Below the pieces are notes generated by a model. The model worked only from the letters and a program-made list of their open reading frames with translations, ran no database searches and was not told the origin of the DNA. Below, one piece after another: positions 22,211 through 34,200 of a DNA stretch of 64,000 nt. Source of the stretch: Callaeas wilsoni (taxonomy: Eukaryota > Chordata > Aves > Passeriformes > Callaeidae); the NCBI GenBank assembly GCA_013398955.1, contig VWPU01004593.1, positions 62,001 to 126,000 on the forward strand, written 5' to 3'. How positions within the stretch are numbered: position 1 is the first letter of the stretch; the number at the start of each line of letters is the position of its first letter. The position numbers and the translations under genes are program-made.

Positions 22211-25200
22211 CTGGGGAAGGGAGACGAGAGCAGGGATGGGCATTACAGGGAAGGGTATCCCAGGGAAGGGCATTACAGAGAAGGGCATTACAGGGAAGAG
22301 CAGCTCTGCAAGCACAGCACCGGCTCATGAGCTTCCCTTCCAGCTACGCAAGCTTTTTATAAGCTGCAAATCCTTGAGCAAGGAGAATGTAACAAAGAGA
22401 GGGATCAGAAACTGTGTCACATCAAAACCAAGCAGCTCAGTGACATGGGAAAAGGTTTTTAAAGGGATTCAGGTGCCTAAACATGCAGGTGGGGGCTTAA
22501 GTTTGCCGTGGCATTTGAAGTTGCTGCTAATCTCCTGATTTGCTAAATCCACAGACTCTTGTTCCTGCTGCCAGCTGGGCATTTTCAGAACAGCTCCATC
22601 GTAACACAGCTGACAGGCTGCTGAGAGCTTCCGCAGCCGGGAATAGTGTGGAAGTGGGATGGAGCCCAGCCCTGCCAGCTCAGGGCCTGAGCCCCGAGCC
22701 CAGAGCAGCAGGCACAGCTGTGGCAGCCCTCGGGGATCCGTGTGGTCGGTGCTGTATGTGCTTCCCTTCATGTCTCCATTGAAGCTGGCCCTGCAGAAAC
22801 CCTGGAGGGAGGTGGCGGGGCAGACAGTGACACTTTTTCCTTGCAGGATTCAAGGGACAGGAGTCCAGCCCTCACTGGGCTCCTTCTACCACTCCCACAG
22901 CAGATGGGGAAGGCTGGTCCCAAACGATTTGCTCAGAAATGTGCCCAGCTGGGAGCACTGGCCACAGGACTGTCTTTGGCAGCTGTTTTTTATCACAAAC
23001 TGCCCCTATGAAGCCCCCTCCCTTCCCTCCCCTCTCTGCTCTGCCCTTCAATCAGGCAGGCACTACCCTGCTCTTTTTCCTGCTGTTACAACAGGGAGGG
23101 TCAATAGCCACGGTGCCTGGTCCAGTCAGGGAGCAGGGCAGGACAGGTGGGAGATGTCCCATCACTCTGCCTGAACTCCACACTCAATCTGGGTTAAGCA
23201 AAAGCAACCTCTGAGTACCTGTGACCAATAAAGAGAATTCTCTCCTCCCAACTAACTGATAAAGACACTCAGTTCAGAGTAGAGGGAATGGCAGGAGCCT
23301 TTGATCTCCTGTTGCGTTTGCCCGGTGGTAATAAACGATCATTTATAATCCTTAGCACTGCTTAACCTGCATTTGTTTGGACATAAATAGTACAATCCCA
23401 GACCAGTATTTAAGTGATCAGCAGGAACACCCCCACCTCTCCAGTAGCTATTTATTTACTTGAACTCTCCTTCGCTGTATGAAACATTTTAAATTAACGT
23501 ATATAACTGCTCTCCCCTGTGCTCCAGGAGCCGTCCCCCGGCCTGTCACTGCCCACAGCACAAAGGTGCTCATTTAGAGCCAGAACATCAACCTGCCCCA
23601 CGTGAATGCAGCCACAGACAAGCGCCATGCTCTGCATAAATACACCTCTTGTTCTGAGCGCAGGGCCTGAGCCTGCCAAGCTCCTCCGACCTTCTGCCAG
23701 GTGCCCTCAGAGCAAAGGGAGCCAGCACCAGGCAGGATCAGGCCGACTTTATCACACTGTGCACGGTCCTGTCTGTGTCATTATGGGGGTACTCGGGCTC
23801 TGTGGATTTTGGAAACCAGGTGTATTCACAGTGCCTTCCCCTCGCTGTCTGCCCCGCTCTAGGAGCGCGCACATGCCTCGATGCGCAACCAGCCATTCTG
23901 TGTTCTCCCACTGGGAGCTCCTCAGAGGCTGCTGGAAGCCAGGAGGAAGCTCCCAAGAGCCCTCGGAGCCTGCACAGCTCCCCTCTGCCCCCCAGTCCCC
24001 TTGTGCCCCTGGAGACTGGTGTGCCCAGTCAGCCTCACCCGTAGGGAGCCAGCTCCCCAGCCTTCAGCACCGCGATCACTCTGCCCCGCTGGGTGCCCGA
24101 TTCCTTCTCCAGCCCGATAACGATGATGTCCCCTCCTCTCCTAGAAGAGAAATGAGGGAGATGTCACATTCTCAGCACTGGGGATGCAAGATCCACGCTG
24201 GATATCCATCCTCTGCTCCATGCCCACCTGCAGCCACATGATGTCTTGCAGGGGAGGGGGCACTGCGATGCCATGGGGGCATCCTGAATCCACTGCAGTG
24301 AGAGATCCTGTGACAAGCAAAATCAGCTTCCCAAAGGTTTCCATCGGCTCCACAGGAGGCAACAGGACTTGCCAGGGCTGTGTCTGAGCAAGGAGGCTGC
24401 CTGCTGCTCTTTGTTTCCTCAGTAGCTGGGGAAACAGGGCTTGGAGTCTGACCACCCCCTTCTCATTCTGCTGAAACCAACCCAGCAAGGCCTTCCATGT
24501 GGCCATTCTGCCCAACACTACACACTTTCAAAAGGTGTAGAAAACTCATGTGCCATTCTACTGGGAAGAGAATTTCTTAATGGTAACTTCACTTTCTGGC
24601 CAGGTGAACCATACTGGGAATGCAAAAGCTGCTGAATTAGCCTGAGTTAATCTCACGTTCAGCCAGGAGGGATTTTGACTAAGTTGCTTTGATAAGTGAC
24701 CCACTTACCTGGGGATCCAGATGAGGTCTTTTACGGGAAGAATCTTGACTGCTTGGAGATGCTCCGTGTTGTCACCCGCAGGCGAAGCATCATGATCTAG
24801 GGAAGCCTTCAGCTCATGGAATTTCTCAGACTCCTCAAAATCTGTGGAGAAGGGTGCACTGGAAGAGCTCAAGGGCGAGCTGGGCAGGCTGGAGGGGCAG
24901 CGGGTTACCCTGTTGGGAGGCGAGGAGGAGTAGGAAGACACAGAGCAGTAATCTGTGAGCGAGTCCTGGTGGTTGAGGATCTGGGTGCCCACGTCCGGGC
25001 TGTACATGATGCTCACGTCCCCCGCCGGGCTGCTCTCCATCGCCCCGTGGCTGATGGGGGCTGTGGCTGGGATGGCAGCCGAGGGCTGCTGGATTGTGAA
25101 CATGTCTCTGAGGGGGCTGCAGTCCCCGCAGAAGTAGCGTGCGCAGAGCTGGTAGGTGCTGGCGTGGTACATCACCAAGAAGTTGCTTTTATCGTCCAGA

Positions 25201-28200
25201 CACCACACCACCTCCTCCCCGTGGCACTCGGAGTTGCAGGCGATGGATGTGATGACGGAGGGCGGGCTGAAGGGCTCCAGCCTCCTGCTGACCTCCATGG
25301 AGGCGCAGTCGATGACCAGGATGCCGGGGCCGTTGCTGTACCACACCTCGGCCCCGCTGTTGGTGACCTCCATGGCCCTCACCGGGTACGGGTTCTGCCG
25401 CGGGTCGTCGTCAGAGATGTTGAATTTGGACCTGTTTGCTGTGTGAGAGCACAGGTAGGAGCAGTTGTCCCCTGGCAGGCCCTGGGACACTGAAAACACG
25501 GCTACAAGTCCATCTGACAAGCCAGCCAGCACCACATACGAGTTCTGCAAGAGAGAAAAACTTCATGGAATTACAGAACGGTTGGCTTGGAAGGAACCTA
25601 AAAGATCACCTCATTCCATCCCTCAGCCATGGGCAGCGACATCTTCCACCAGACTAGGTTGCTCTGAGCCCCATCCAACCTGGCCTTGAACATTTCCAGG
25701 GATGGGGAGTCCACAGCCTCTCTGTACCAGGACCTAACACTACCCCTATAGCAAAGAATTTTTTTCCTATTTCTTTACTTCTCTACAATACAAGAGCTTT
25801 CAATCCCAGCAGCTCTGCCTGCTTCTCACATTCTGCAAGAACACCAGTAACTTACCCAAAACCAGCGATAACAGCAACATAAAAAGAAGCCATTCCCTAG
25901 AAGCTGCTGCAGAGCCACACTCCTTTCACCCAGTATTACCTCTCTCTTTACTGGCGAGGGCGGACAGACAGACCTGGCAGCCTGCCCTGAAGGTTAACAA
26001 ATTCAAGCTGGAGTATTTTCAGAAACAGCCACCATGATCCTAGGAATCCAGCTGTAGAAACCCGGCTCACTTCCAAAAAGGAGTAAAGCTATTGCTATCA
26101 GTGTAGGTAGGAGAGGAATGGAAGAAACGCAGCAAAAATGGAAAGAGGGAGCCAATATTATCACAAACATGAGCATCCAGTGATTGCTCCACATCCAGAG
26201 CGTGCTGCTCTGAGAGCATTGCTCCTCCCAGGGATGTGCTCTGGGTCTGGGATCCCTGGCAGCTCAGACATCCCAGCCAAGGACACGGAAGCAGCAGCAG
26301 TTCAGCAGAGCACCTGCCAAGTGCCAGGAACAATTCTGCAGGTTGCTAAAAACCTGCCCCTAAATGTACAGATGTGCTGGACACAGCTCCAGCTCCATGG
26401 CCGTGCATCCCTCATGTCCCACAGGCGGGAGCTGCTGAGAAGGCCACGGCTCAGCAGTTCCTCCAGCTCATCCCAGCGGGGCAGAGTGCTGTTAAACAGC
26501 CTGGGAAATGGATCTCTTGGGAACAAAACTCCCCGTGACCTTGGGCCTGTACCAGAAACTCCCCCATCTGTGAAGCAGATAAAACAATACTTACCTCAAA
26601 GGCCTTTCTGCTTCCTCCCTGCGGAGCAATAAATTCTAAAAAAAGACCATTTTACCCAGGACTTTTTTGCTGTTGCTACAATCCGCCTGGACTAAGCACA
26701 CCAAACCAAACAGAACCAGACAGAGCACCACAGAGCTGACACAACCTCACCCTTCCCAAGCCTTTCCACAGTGGAAAGCCCTGCCTTTGGCATGCCCAGG
26801 ATGCCAGTGAGATGGGCTGAGGGCTCAGAGTCACCCTTTGCTGGCATGCAAAAATTAAAGTAAGGCATCCCTGTGCCCTTCCAGGGATCTTGATTCTGCC
26901 AGTCCTGGACAATAGTTACCAGGCTGTTTAAATCCACAGAAAAAATCAGTATCTTGACTTGCCCTGGCTTTTGAGGGGCAGGTCGTGCAGGGTGTTATTT
27001 AATTGACAGCTCTGCTTGCGAGGCTCATTGAGTCCTGGACAAAGAGACACTCTCTGCACACCAAGTATGCGTAAAACCACGAGAGCACTGAGCCTGTATG
27101 ACTAATCCAAATCACAGCAGAATTTTACTGTAATGGGAAAAACCAGGAAAGCAAGTGGAAAGTTGTGAAATGGGGCTTGGACTAACTCAGTCCAGTCCCG
27201 ATTTTGTAACCACTAATTAAAAGAAACCCCAACGACCTGCAGTGCTCACTGCCATGTCCCTGCTGCCATGTGGATCTGGTGCAAAGGCTCCTGGAAGTGG
27301 CTTTGCCAAGGAGTTGCATCAGTAGGTTGGATCAAGGCACAATGCTTTGCACAAGCTGGGTCTTGGGTTACTTTTTCTTTGGAAGGGAGTTCAATAATTT
27401 AAAACTGAGTAAAACAAAGCAGAACGGCCCATATTTTTCTGGTAAAAAATGGTCCAGCTTTTTCAATCTGAAGGACCCTGCACAAGAGGCATTTCTTACT
27501 AAAAATGGAAAATTTAAATTGAAATGAGAACATCAGATATTACCTGTAATGTGGATATGTCAACCTGAACTGCTCCCAGCATGACACAGGACACTATTAA
27601 AATCTTCAGAGATTATATTTTTGTCTCATTTGATTTGATAATGCTGAATTATCCAAGCGTAGTCTTCACAAAAAATTATTTTGAATTCCTTGATTAGTGT
27701 CAGCTACTACAGAAGAGAATTTCTATTCCCTTTTGGTTCCATGGGCCAAATTTCCCTGGCACTGAGCAGTCAGCACCATAACCAGGCAGAGGTGAGTCAG
27801 TGACCCCCTCCTGGTCTTACCAGTAACACCGATGCCAAATCCCAGCCTGTCTGGGATGGCACAACGGTGGAAGCAATTTGGAAGGTATTTTTTCCATTGG
27901 GGCATTTATTACTCTCTGTCTTGGCTATCAGGACCTGCTTCTATCCAACCATTGTTGCTACCTCTCAGAGAGATAAGAAACAAGGAGCAGGAACTCAAAT
28001 GCTGAGAAATGCCCTCGCCCTGCCATCTCTCACGTGACTGAGCTCAGGGAGTGACCGATTCCATGGAAGACCACGCCAAAAACCACCTCTCCAAAGGCAC
28101 CACCAACTTGCCAGATTTTATTCAGTGCTGGTGAGGCAAAACTCCCCAGATCAGGGTATTCCAGCAGCGACCAAAGGCAGGCAGGGCTGCAGCATCCAGA

Positions 28201-31200
28201 AACCTTAAGTAACTTTCTCAGAATTCATTTTCAACATTTGGGCTCCGCTAAGAGCCAACAAAAACACACAGCAACAAAACTGCATTTGAAGGCTCTGTGC
28301 TGCCAGCAGCCCCGCCGTGCCAGGAGGAAGGCCCCGAGCGGGGCCGTGCCGGGCGGGATGCGCGGGGATGAGCCGGCTCCAGACGTCCTGTCCCGCGGCC
28401 GAGCCGCCGCTGCCAGCTCAGGAGAAACGGCAAAAAACGCTACACCAGGGGCTGGTCACCTCCTCCTCCTCCTCTCGTCCCTGCAGGGTCTGGCACTGCT
28501 GGCTGCAGCCTTTAAATGCAGCTTTTGTTTCCACGTGTTCCAGGTCTCTGCGCGAGGCTGAAGATTTGCACCCATTCAGGTTTCTCTCTCCCTCCACACC
28601 TCTTTGTAAGAATGCTGCAAACCAAGGCAGAACGTGTCTTGGTTTGCCCTTCTTAACCTGCTCCTTTGCTAATTTGGGTTTTTTTCCTTCTGAAAATTGT
28701 ACTGTTTACCAAAAAGAATCATCCTGGTGACAAAAAGCTTAAATGGTACAAGACTTTTCCTCAGCGGGTGAGTTTCAGATTCTGGGCCCCTCTCGCCTGC
28801 TTTCAAATTTCCATGATGCTTCCTTTGGATGAGAAACCAAGTTTTGGAAACTATTTCTTTTGGATCAGCCTTCCCAAGGCAGTTGTAAAGAATTCCCCTT
28901 CCCAGCAACATCCCTCGGCAATTCTCTGACTAAAAGTTACCTCACATCTCACCAGCTAAAGGCTTTCTTCCCAGGGAAATGCAATTCCCTTCTCCACTGG
29001 ACAACAATGACTGTGGTAGCTCTGATAGAGCTTGCCGGCCATGCAGTGAGTGTGACAAGTGTAAGCTTTCCACATAGGTTTTTTGGAAGAGCTGGCTGGT
29101 TTAGCTCTTGCCAGCCTGGCCTGCACATCCCCAGGCTGCTGCTCTGGCCATTTCACTGCCAAACTCATTCATAGAAAGGAGAGAGGAAAAAGTAAGTCCA
29201 ATAAACTAAGAAGGAGTGAGCCGAAGGGAGGTGGATTTCTGGAAGGTTGGGTAGGGTCGGGGGAGGAAGGGAGGTGTCTAGACTCAATATTGCTATTGTA
29301 GGGCCTGGCATTATTTATGACATTTTCTAGGCAAGCCACAAACTGGAAATAGAAACCAGGAGACATAAAGCCACTCATAACCCCTGAGGAATGGCTTTGC
29401 AAGCTGTGTGACAGTGGAAAAGCTGAAAGCAAAAGACTCCTTCGACTGTCCTGGACAGAACCTCAGGCAGCATGAAAAAGAAATCTGCCCTACACATCAG
29501 AAATGAAACTCCACGGCGGAGAAAGGCTGCAAGTCCGGGAGCCAAGGAAAGCCAAGAGATGCAGAGAAACCCAGCCCTGTGCCAACTTCACACTGATGTC
29601 CTACTTTAGTCCTGCTTACACCATGTTTGGAAGTGCAGCAGCACACCTTACACAAACCATCTGCCTCGGATTCAGTCCATGCAGCAATCCCAGCAAACGA
29701 GCCAGAAATGGAGAAAGGCTCAGGACAGGCCTGTGCTATAAACCAGCAGCTCCGAGAGCTGCTCTGTGCTGGGCTCTCAGACACATCCCAGTCTACTGGC
29801 ATTTGCAAAGACTACACTGCTACCAGTAATGCTGGAACATAATTATATGTTTTCACTTGAGGTGGCTGTAAGCAAACCGGAGGTGATTTAGCTCAAAAAC
29901 AGTTTCTATACATCTCCCAAGCCTTGCCCGCAATAGGCACTCAGGTCAGATTTCCCCTGCCAGAAACGGGATGTTGGCAATTCCAGGACCAAGCAGATAA
30001 CATGTAACTTGTTTTAATGCCCAAAAGAGTAACTATCCATGTTACCCATAAGAGCATTACCCAAAACAGCTGTATTAAAGTGTTCTCATTCAAAACCAAA
30101 ACAGGAGTGTGGCTGAGCCCAGATAACATTTAAGGATGGCTGTGCACACAAATGACAGCCCACAGCCCAGGAAAACAGTGGGTACAAAAGGCAGGATGTA
30201 CCCACGTCCTGCATTAGCACTTAACAAATCTCTATTCTAATTATTGTTTCATGTCTTCTCTACTTTGCTTGATCAGCCTAAACCTTGTGTTCCAGTGATG
30301 TGGAAACACAGCTGGAAAACTTCCTTGCCGAAGAATTTGATCTGTTTTGACTATTTTCCCAGCAGGCTTGGAAGTGCCAGCTTTGGTCCCCAGACTCAGG
30401 TTCTTGCCCACACCTCTGTCCTCCAGCAGAGGCACGAAGACCTGGAAACCTTCTCCTGGCAGTGCCAAAATGTTCCTGGGCACTGCAAAATCCTTCAACA
30501 CCAGCTGAGTGTGGCAGCTCGGCCCAGCAGCAGAGTGTCACTAATGCCCCTTTTCCTTTGGGTTGTTCCTTACCCTTTTGACAACAGGCATCACGAGGAA
30601 GCAGCTCACAGTGGCAGGAGTGTCTAAACCCTTCAGTGGAGTCTTTAAGGGACACATGCCCTGCAATCCATACACAGAAATCTTCTGGTCCTGTGAAAGA
30701 GCACATAAAATTCTGTCAATGCAAATCACCTCCCTACTTTTCATATTTTGATACCTGAGCAAGATCTAATTGGTTCCAAAACTGGTTTTTATTTGTATTT
30801 TTTGATATCCAAAGTGTGAATTTCTGTTTTCCATGGAGAGCCTTTGGCATGTGCCTAGAAAGCAGGTGCTGCCTTCCCCAGAATGAGCTGAGGGCAATAT
30901 ATGCATTATCCAAAAGTCACCAGGAATCACTAGTGCAGGGCTTTTATCACCACATCCAAAAGCAGCATCTGACAACCCTGAATGCAAAAACCCCAAACAA
31001 CAAATGAAGGAGGTTGTATGTTATTTTGCATTAATCTGTCCATTCAAGGGAAGCTGGTATTACATTTTATGTGGAATTACACCTGCCCCACACCTCCTAA
31101 ATCTACTAGACTGACCAAGAGCACCCCGTTTGGGAACCAGTAACACTTTTTATTCTGATCCAAAATATGGAAATACAATGCCTTAAGATTTTTGAATTTT

Positions 31201-34200
31201 AATTTTTCTATACTTACTGTTCTGAAAAAAAAAGAGGGATATTTGAGCTTTACCTCTATTTTATTTTCCTACGGGATTAAAAAAAAAAATCTGTATTCAC
31301 AACATTCACAGCATCCATGCCAGGGTGGAGTAAAACAGCCAACACAAACAATTTATTCAGCAAGTGTGTTTCTTTCCCCCCACTCTAAAACACTGAATTT
31401 CAGGTACATTTAATTTCTTTGGCTGTTTTCTCTTTGTTTTGTGTGAAACGATGGTGTCAGAACCGGCTGACACTTAACACAGCCCTGTTTGATGGGTGGA
31501 CAGGGGCTCTGGGGGATAAATCAGCCACTCTCTCTCACTCTTATCTTTTTAGCTGCAATTTTCCACGGTGAACACAAAACTTGGGTACCCATTTCCCACC
31601 AACCTTCAAATCCCTCAGGCCTCTTTCAAAACCCCACCCTATAAACGCATGTTTTCTGTCCCTGCCTCCCTTTATCGCCCGCAGATAAGGACATTTCCCA
31701 GATGAAGCCCTGGCTACAGATTGCTCCAACCCAGAGAGCTTCCCCTCGGAAAGCCGAGGTTCCCACGATGGCTCTGGGCTCTGGGAGGCACAGTCTGGAT
31801 CTGTGTGTCAGGTAGAAACAAAACACCTGCAGACAGCAGATGCAAAGTCACGCTGCTCATCTGAGACGCCCTTTGTCTCACGCGCTCTTGGCTTTACTAA
31901 TTTAACAGGCTCTTTCTCTTCGTTTGTGTCTCTCCTAACGAGGCCACTCTCGAGGGGGGCACAGGCAATGCTCACCTCCGTGGCTGCCCACAGGGCATTC
32001 TGAAATTTGAGTTGGCAGCACAGCTTCATTCCTGGGCAGCTCATCCTCTGCACTTCCATGACTCCTTTCTCCAGGTTCACCACCGTGTAGTTCCTGAAAG
32101 GAGCAAGCAACAATTTCCTACAGCCAAAATTCCGCCTGCACGGGGCTGAGGGACTTGTGGCACTTGTGGCCAAGCCATAACACATCTGCCCAGATGTGGA
32201 TGATGCTGCAAGGATCGACACCCCTCCAAATTCCTCATTGTAAAGGAAAAGAAAGAAGTGCCATGGCGCTTCCTCAGCGGCACATGTGCAATTCCTGCAG
32301 TGAAGATTTACGCTCAGCTCTCCGACTTTGCACAGGGTTAGGAGGACATATGTGGTCTGTTCCTGTAATTGAGCTGTGAGACAAACAGCTCCAGCTGAAC
32401 AGCAGTAATTAAGAGCTGGGAAGTCTCAGCCCATCTTGCCCATTAGGTTCTCCAGAGAATATCTGCTCTCCAAGTTCACTGCCTTGCTATTATCTGGCTT
32501 CATTATTATTCCAGTGCATAAACAGAGGAGCACAGTTCTACAGAGCAAAGATCTGTAACCTAAAAAAGTTATTTATAAATATGGCTAATTAATAGTTTTT
32601 TGTAGCTAAAAGGATTTTGTTTGTTTGGGGAAGTTTATTGGGTTTGGATGTCTGAACAATAAATGGATATTCACAACCACATCTGTGAGTCCCAGATGTT
32701 TTACCAACTGTGGCACAAGCAATTACACATCCTGAAATCTGTCACATGTGAGTAACTTGTTATTCAGCAGTCTCCAGCAAGTGGATTGCCCAGTCAGGAA
32801 GCAGATTCACTGAGATATATTGCTGTGAATATCTGGACAACATCCATGTATTCAAAATACATCTGGGAGTGCCATGTGCTTCACCAGTTCAGCAGGGAAA
32901 GTTACACTGCCTGCACTGAACAACTGACCAGGCACCACAAATGGCAAAGCAAATAGTTCAGGAACAAATCACGTGCCTTTCCCATTAGCTTAATGGTTAC
33001 AAATAATGAACACATTAATATAAAATTCAGATCAGTTTGTGAACATTTCCAAATTAGACTGAGGCTATAAAAATCAGTAGCATCCATAAAAATGAACCTA
33101 ACTAGCCGCAGGTCACATGTGGCTGAGCAAAATGCCATCACCTCAGTCACAATTTAGCAACATTTTAAGCACATGCCTTCAGTCCAGAACACATTTTACT
33201 GGCAGTGCACACTTGGATGCACACACAGCTCCAGGCATGTGGTTAACTCCCGATGATTGCAATAGGATTTAAGCATGTGCTTAATTGCTTTGCAGAAGAG
33301 AGATGGAACTGCAGCCTCAATTAGGAAAGGTTTAGTGTTAAATGGCCTCATTAGGAAAGGCAGAACACGTCTGTTCTCATGTGCAAATGCTTCATCCTCT
33401 GTGTGTGAATCATTACATTGCCCTAATCTTCTCCTCATATTAACTGAAGCAGAGTTAAGCTCATTAAATATCCTTTATAAAGCAACCACTGTTCCCAATT
33501 AAAAGAGTTTGGGAAAACAGTGTTCACCGTATTCTTGGCCTTCATCCAAGTTCACTTTCACCTTCTTTACCTCCCTCCCAGAGGCAGAAGCGAAGATGCT
33601 GGAGGATTTTTTACTTAAAAAGGAGAAAGAAAGCAAAAAGGAATTGCTAATATGAGCCATCTCACCTGGTGTCCTCCTTCCCATCCCAGAACACCACCGT
33701 GTACTCGTGCCCCGGGGAGCAGAAGAAGGAAGACTGCTTCCCACAGGGCAGCAGGTACATAAAGGTTGCAAAGGTAGGATCTTTCATCTGCCCGACCACA
33801 GAGATGGCCAGGGGGCGCTGGGGGGGAAGGAAAAGAGAAAGACACGTCACGCAGGATGAAACAGGAGAACCATAATAAACAGGAGGGTCTACAAGGCCAA
33901 GCACAAGGTCCTGCCCCTGGATCTGGGGCAATCCCACGCACAAGCACAGGCTGGGTGTCCCTGGAACTGCATTATATTTAGGGTTCCTTCCAACCCAAAC
34001 CATTTTCTGATTTTGTGATTATTTATCAAAGCTTGGCCTGTCATTCTCTTACACATTTTACTGATTCATTTCCTCAGGCTTACGAATTTTGGAAGCTGAC
34101 CCATTGCATGACAGTGTGTAGCTGTTTGAGAGGCTGACCTTTGTTTGAAGGACAGCAGCTCTAAAACACCAATTGAAATTAATGAAAAACGTGATGCAGC

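Larger units (their letters stand above)
25545..30573 (-). other. LRRK1: LRRK1 intron, 5.0 kb, the longest in the window
   Basis: This intron separates two WD40 exons. It contains a CR1 fragment hard against its 3' splice site (25563-25775) and a CpG-dense patch at 28308-28440. I find no exon with family support in the rest. Confidence 0.75.
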
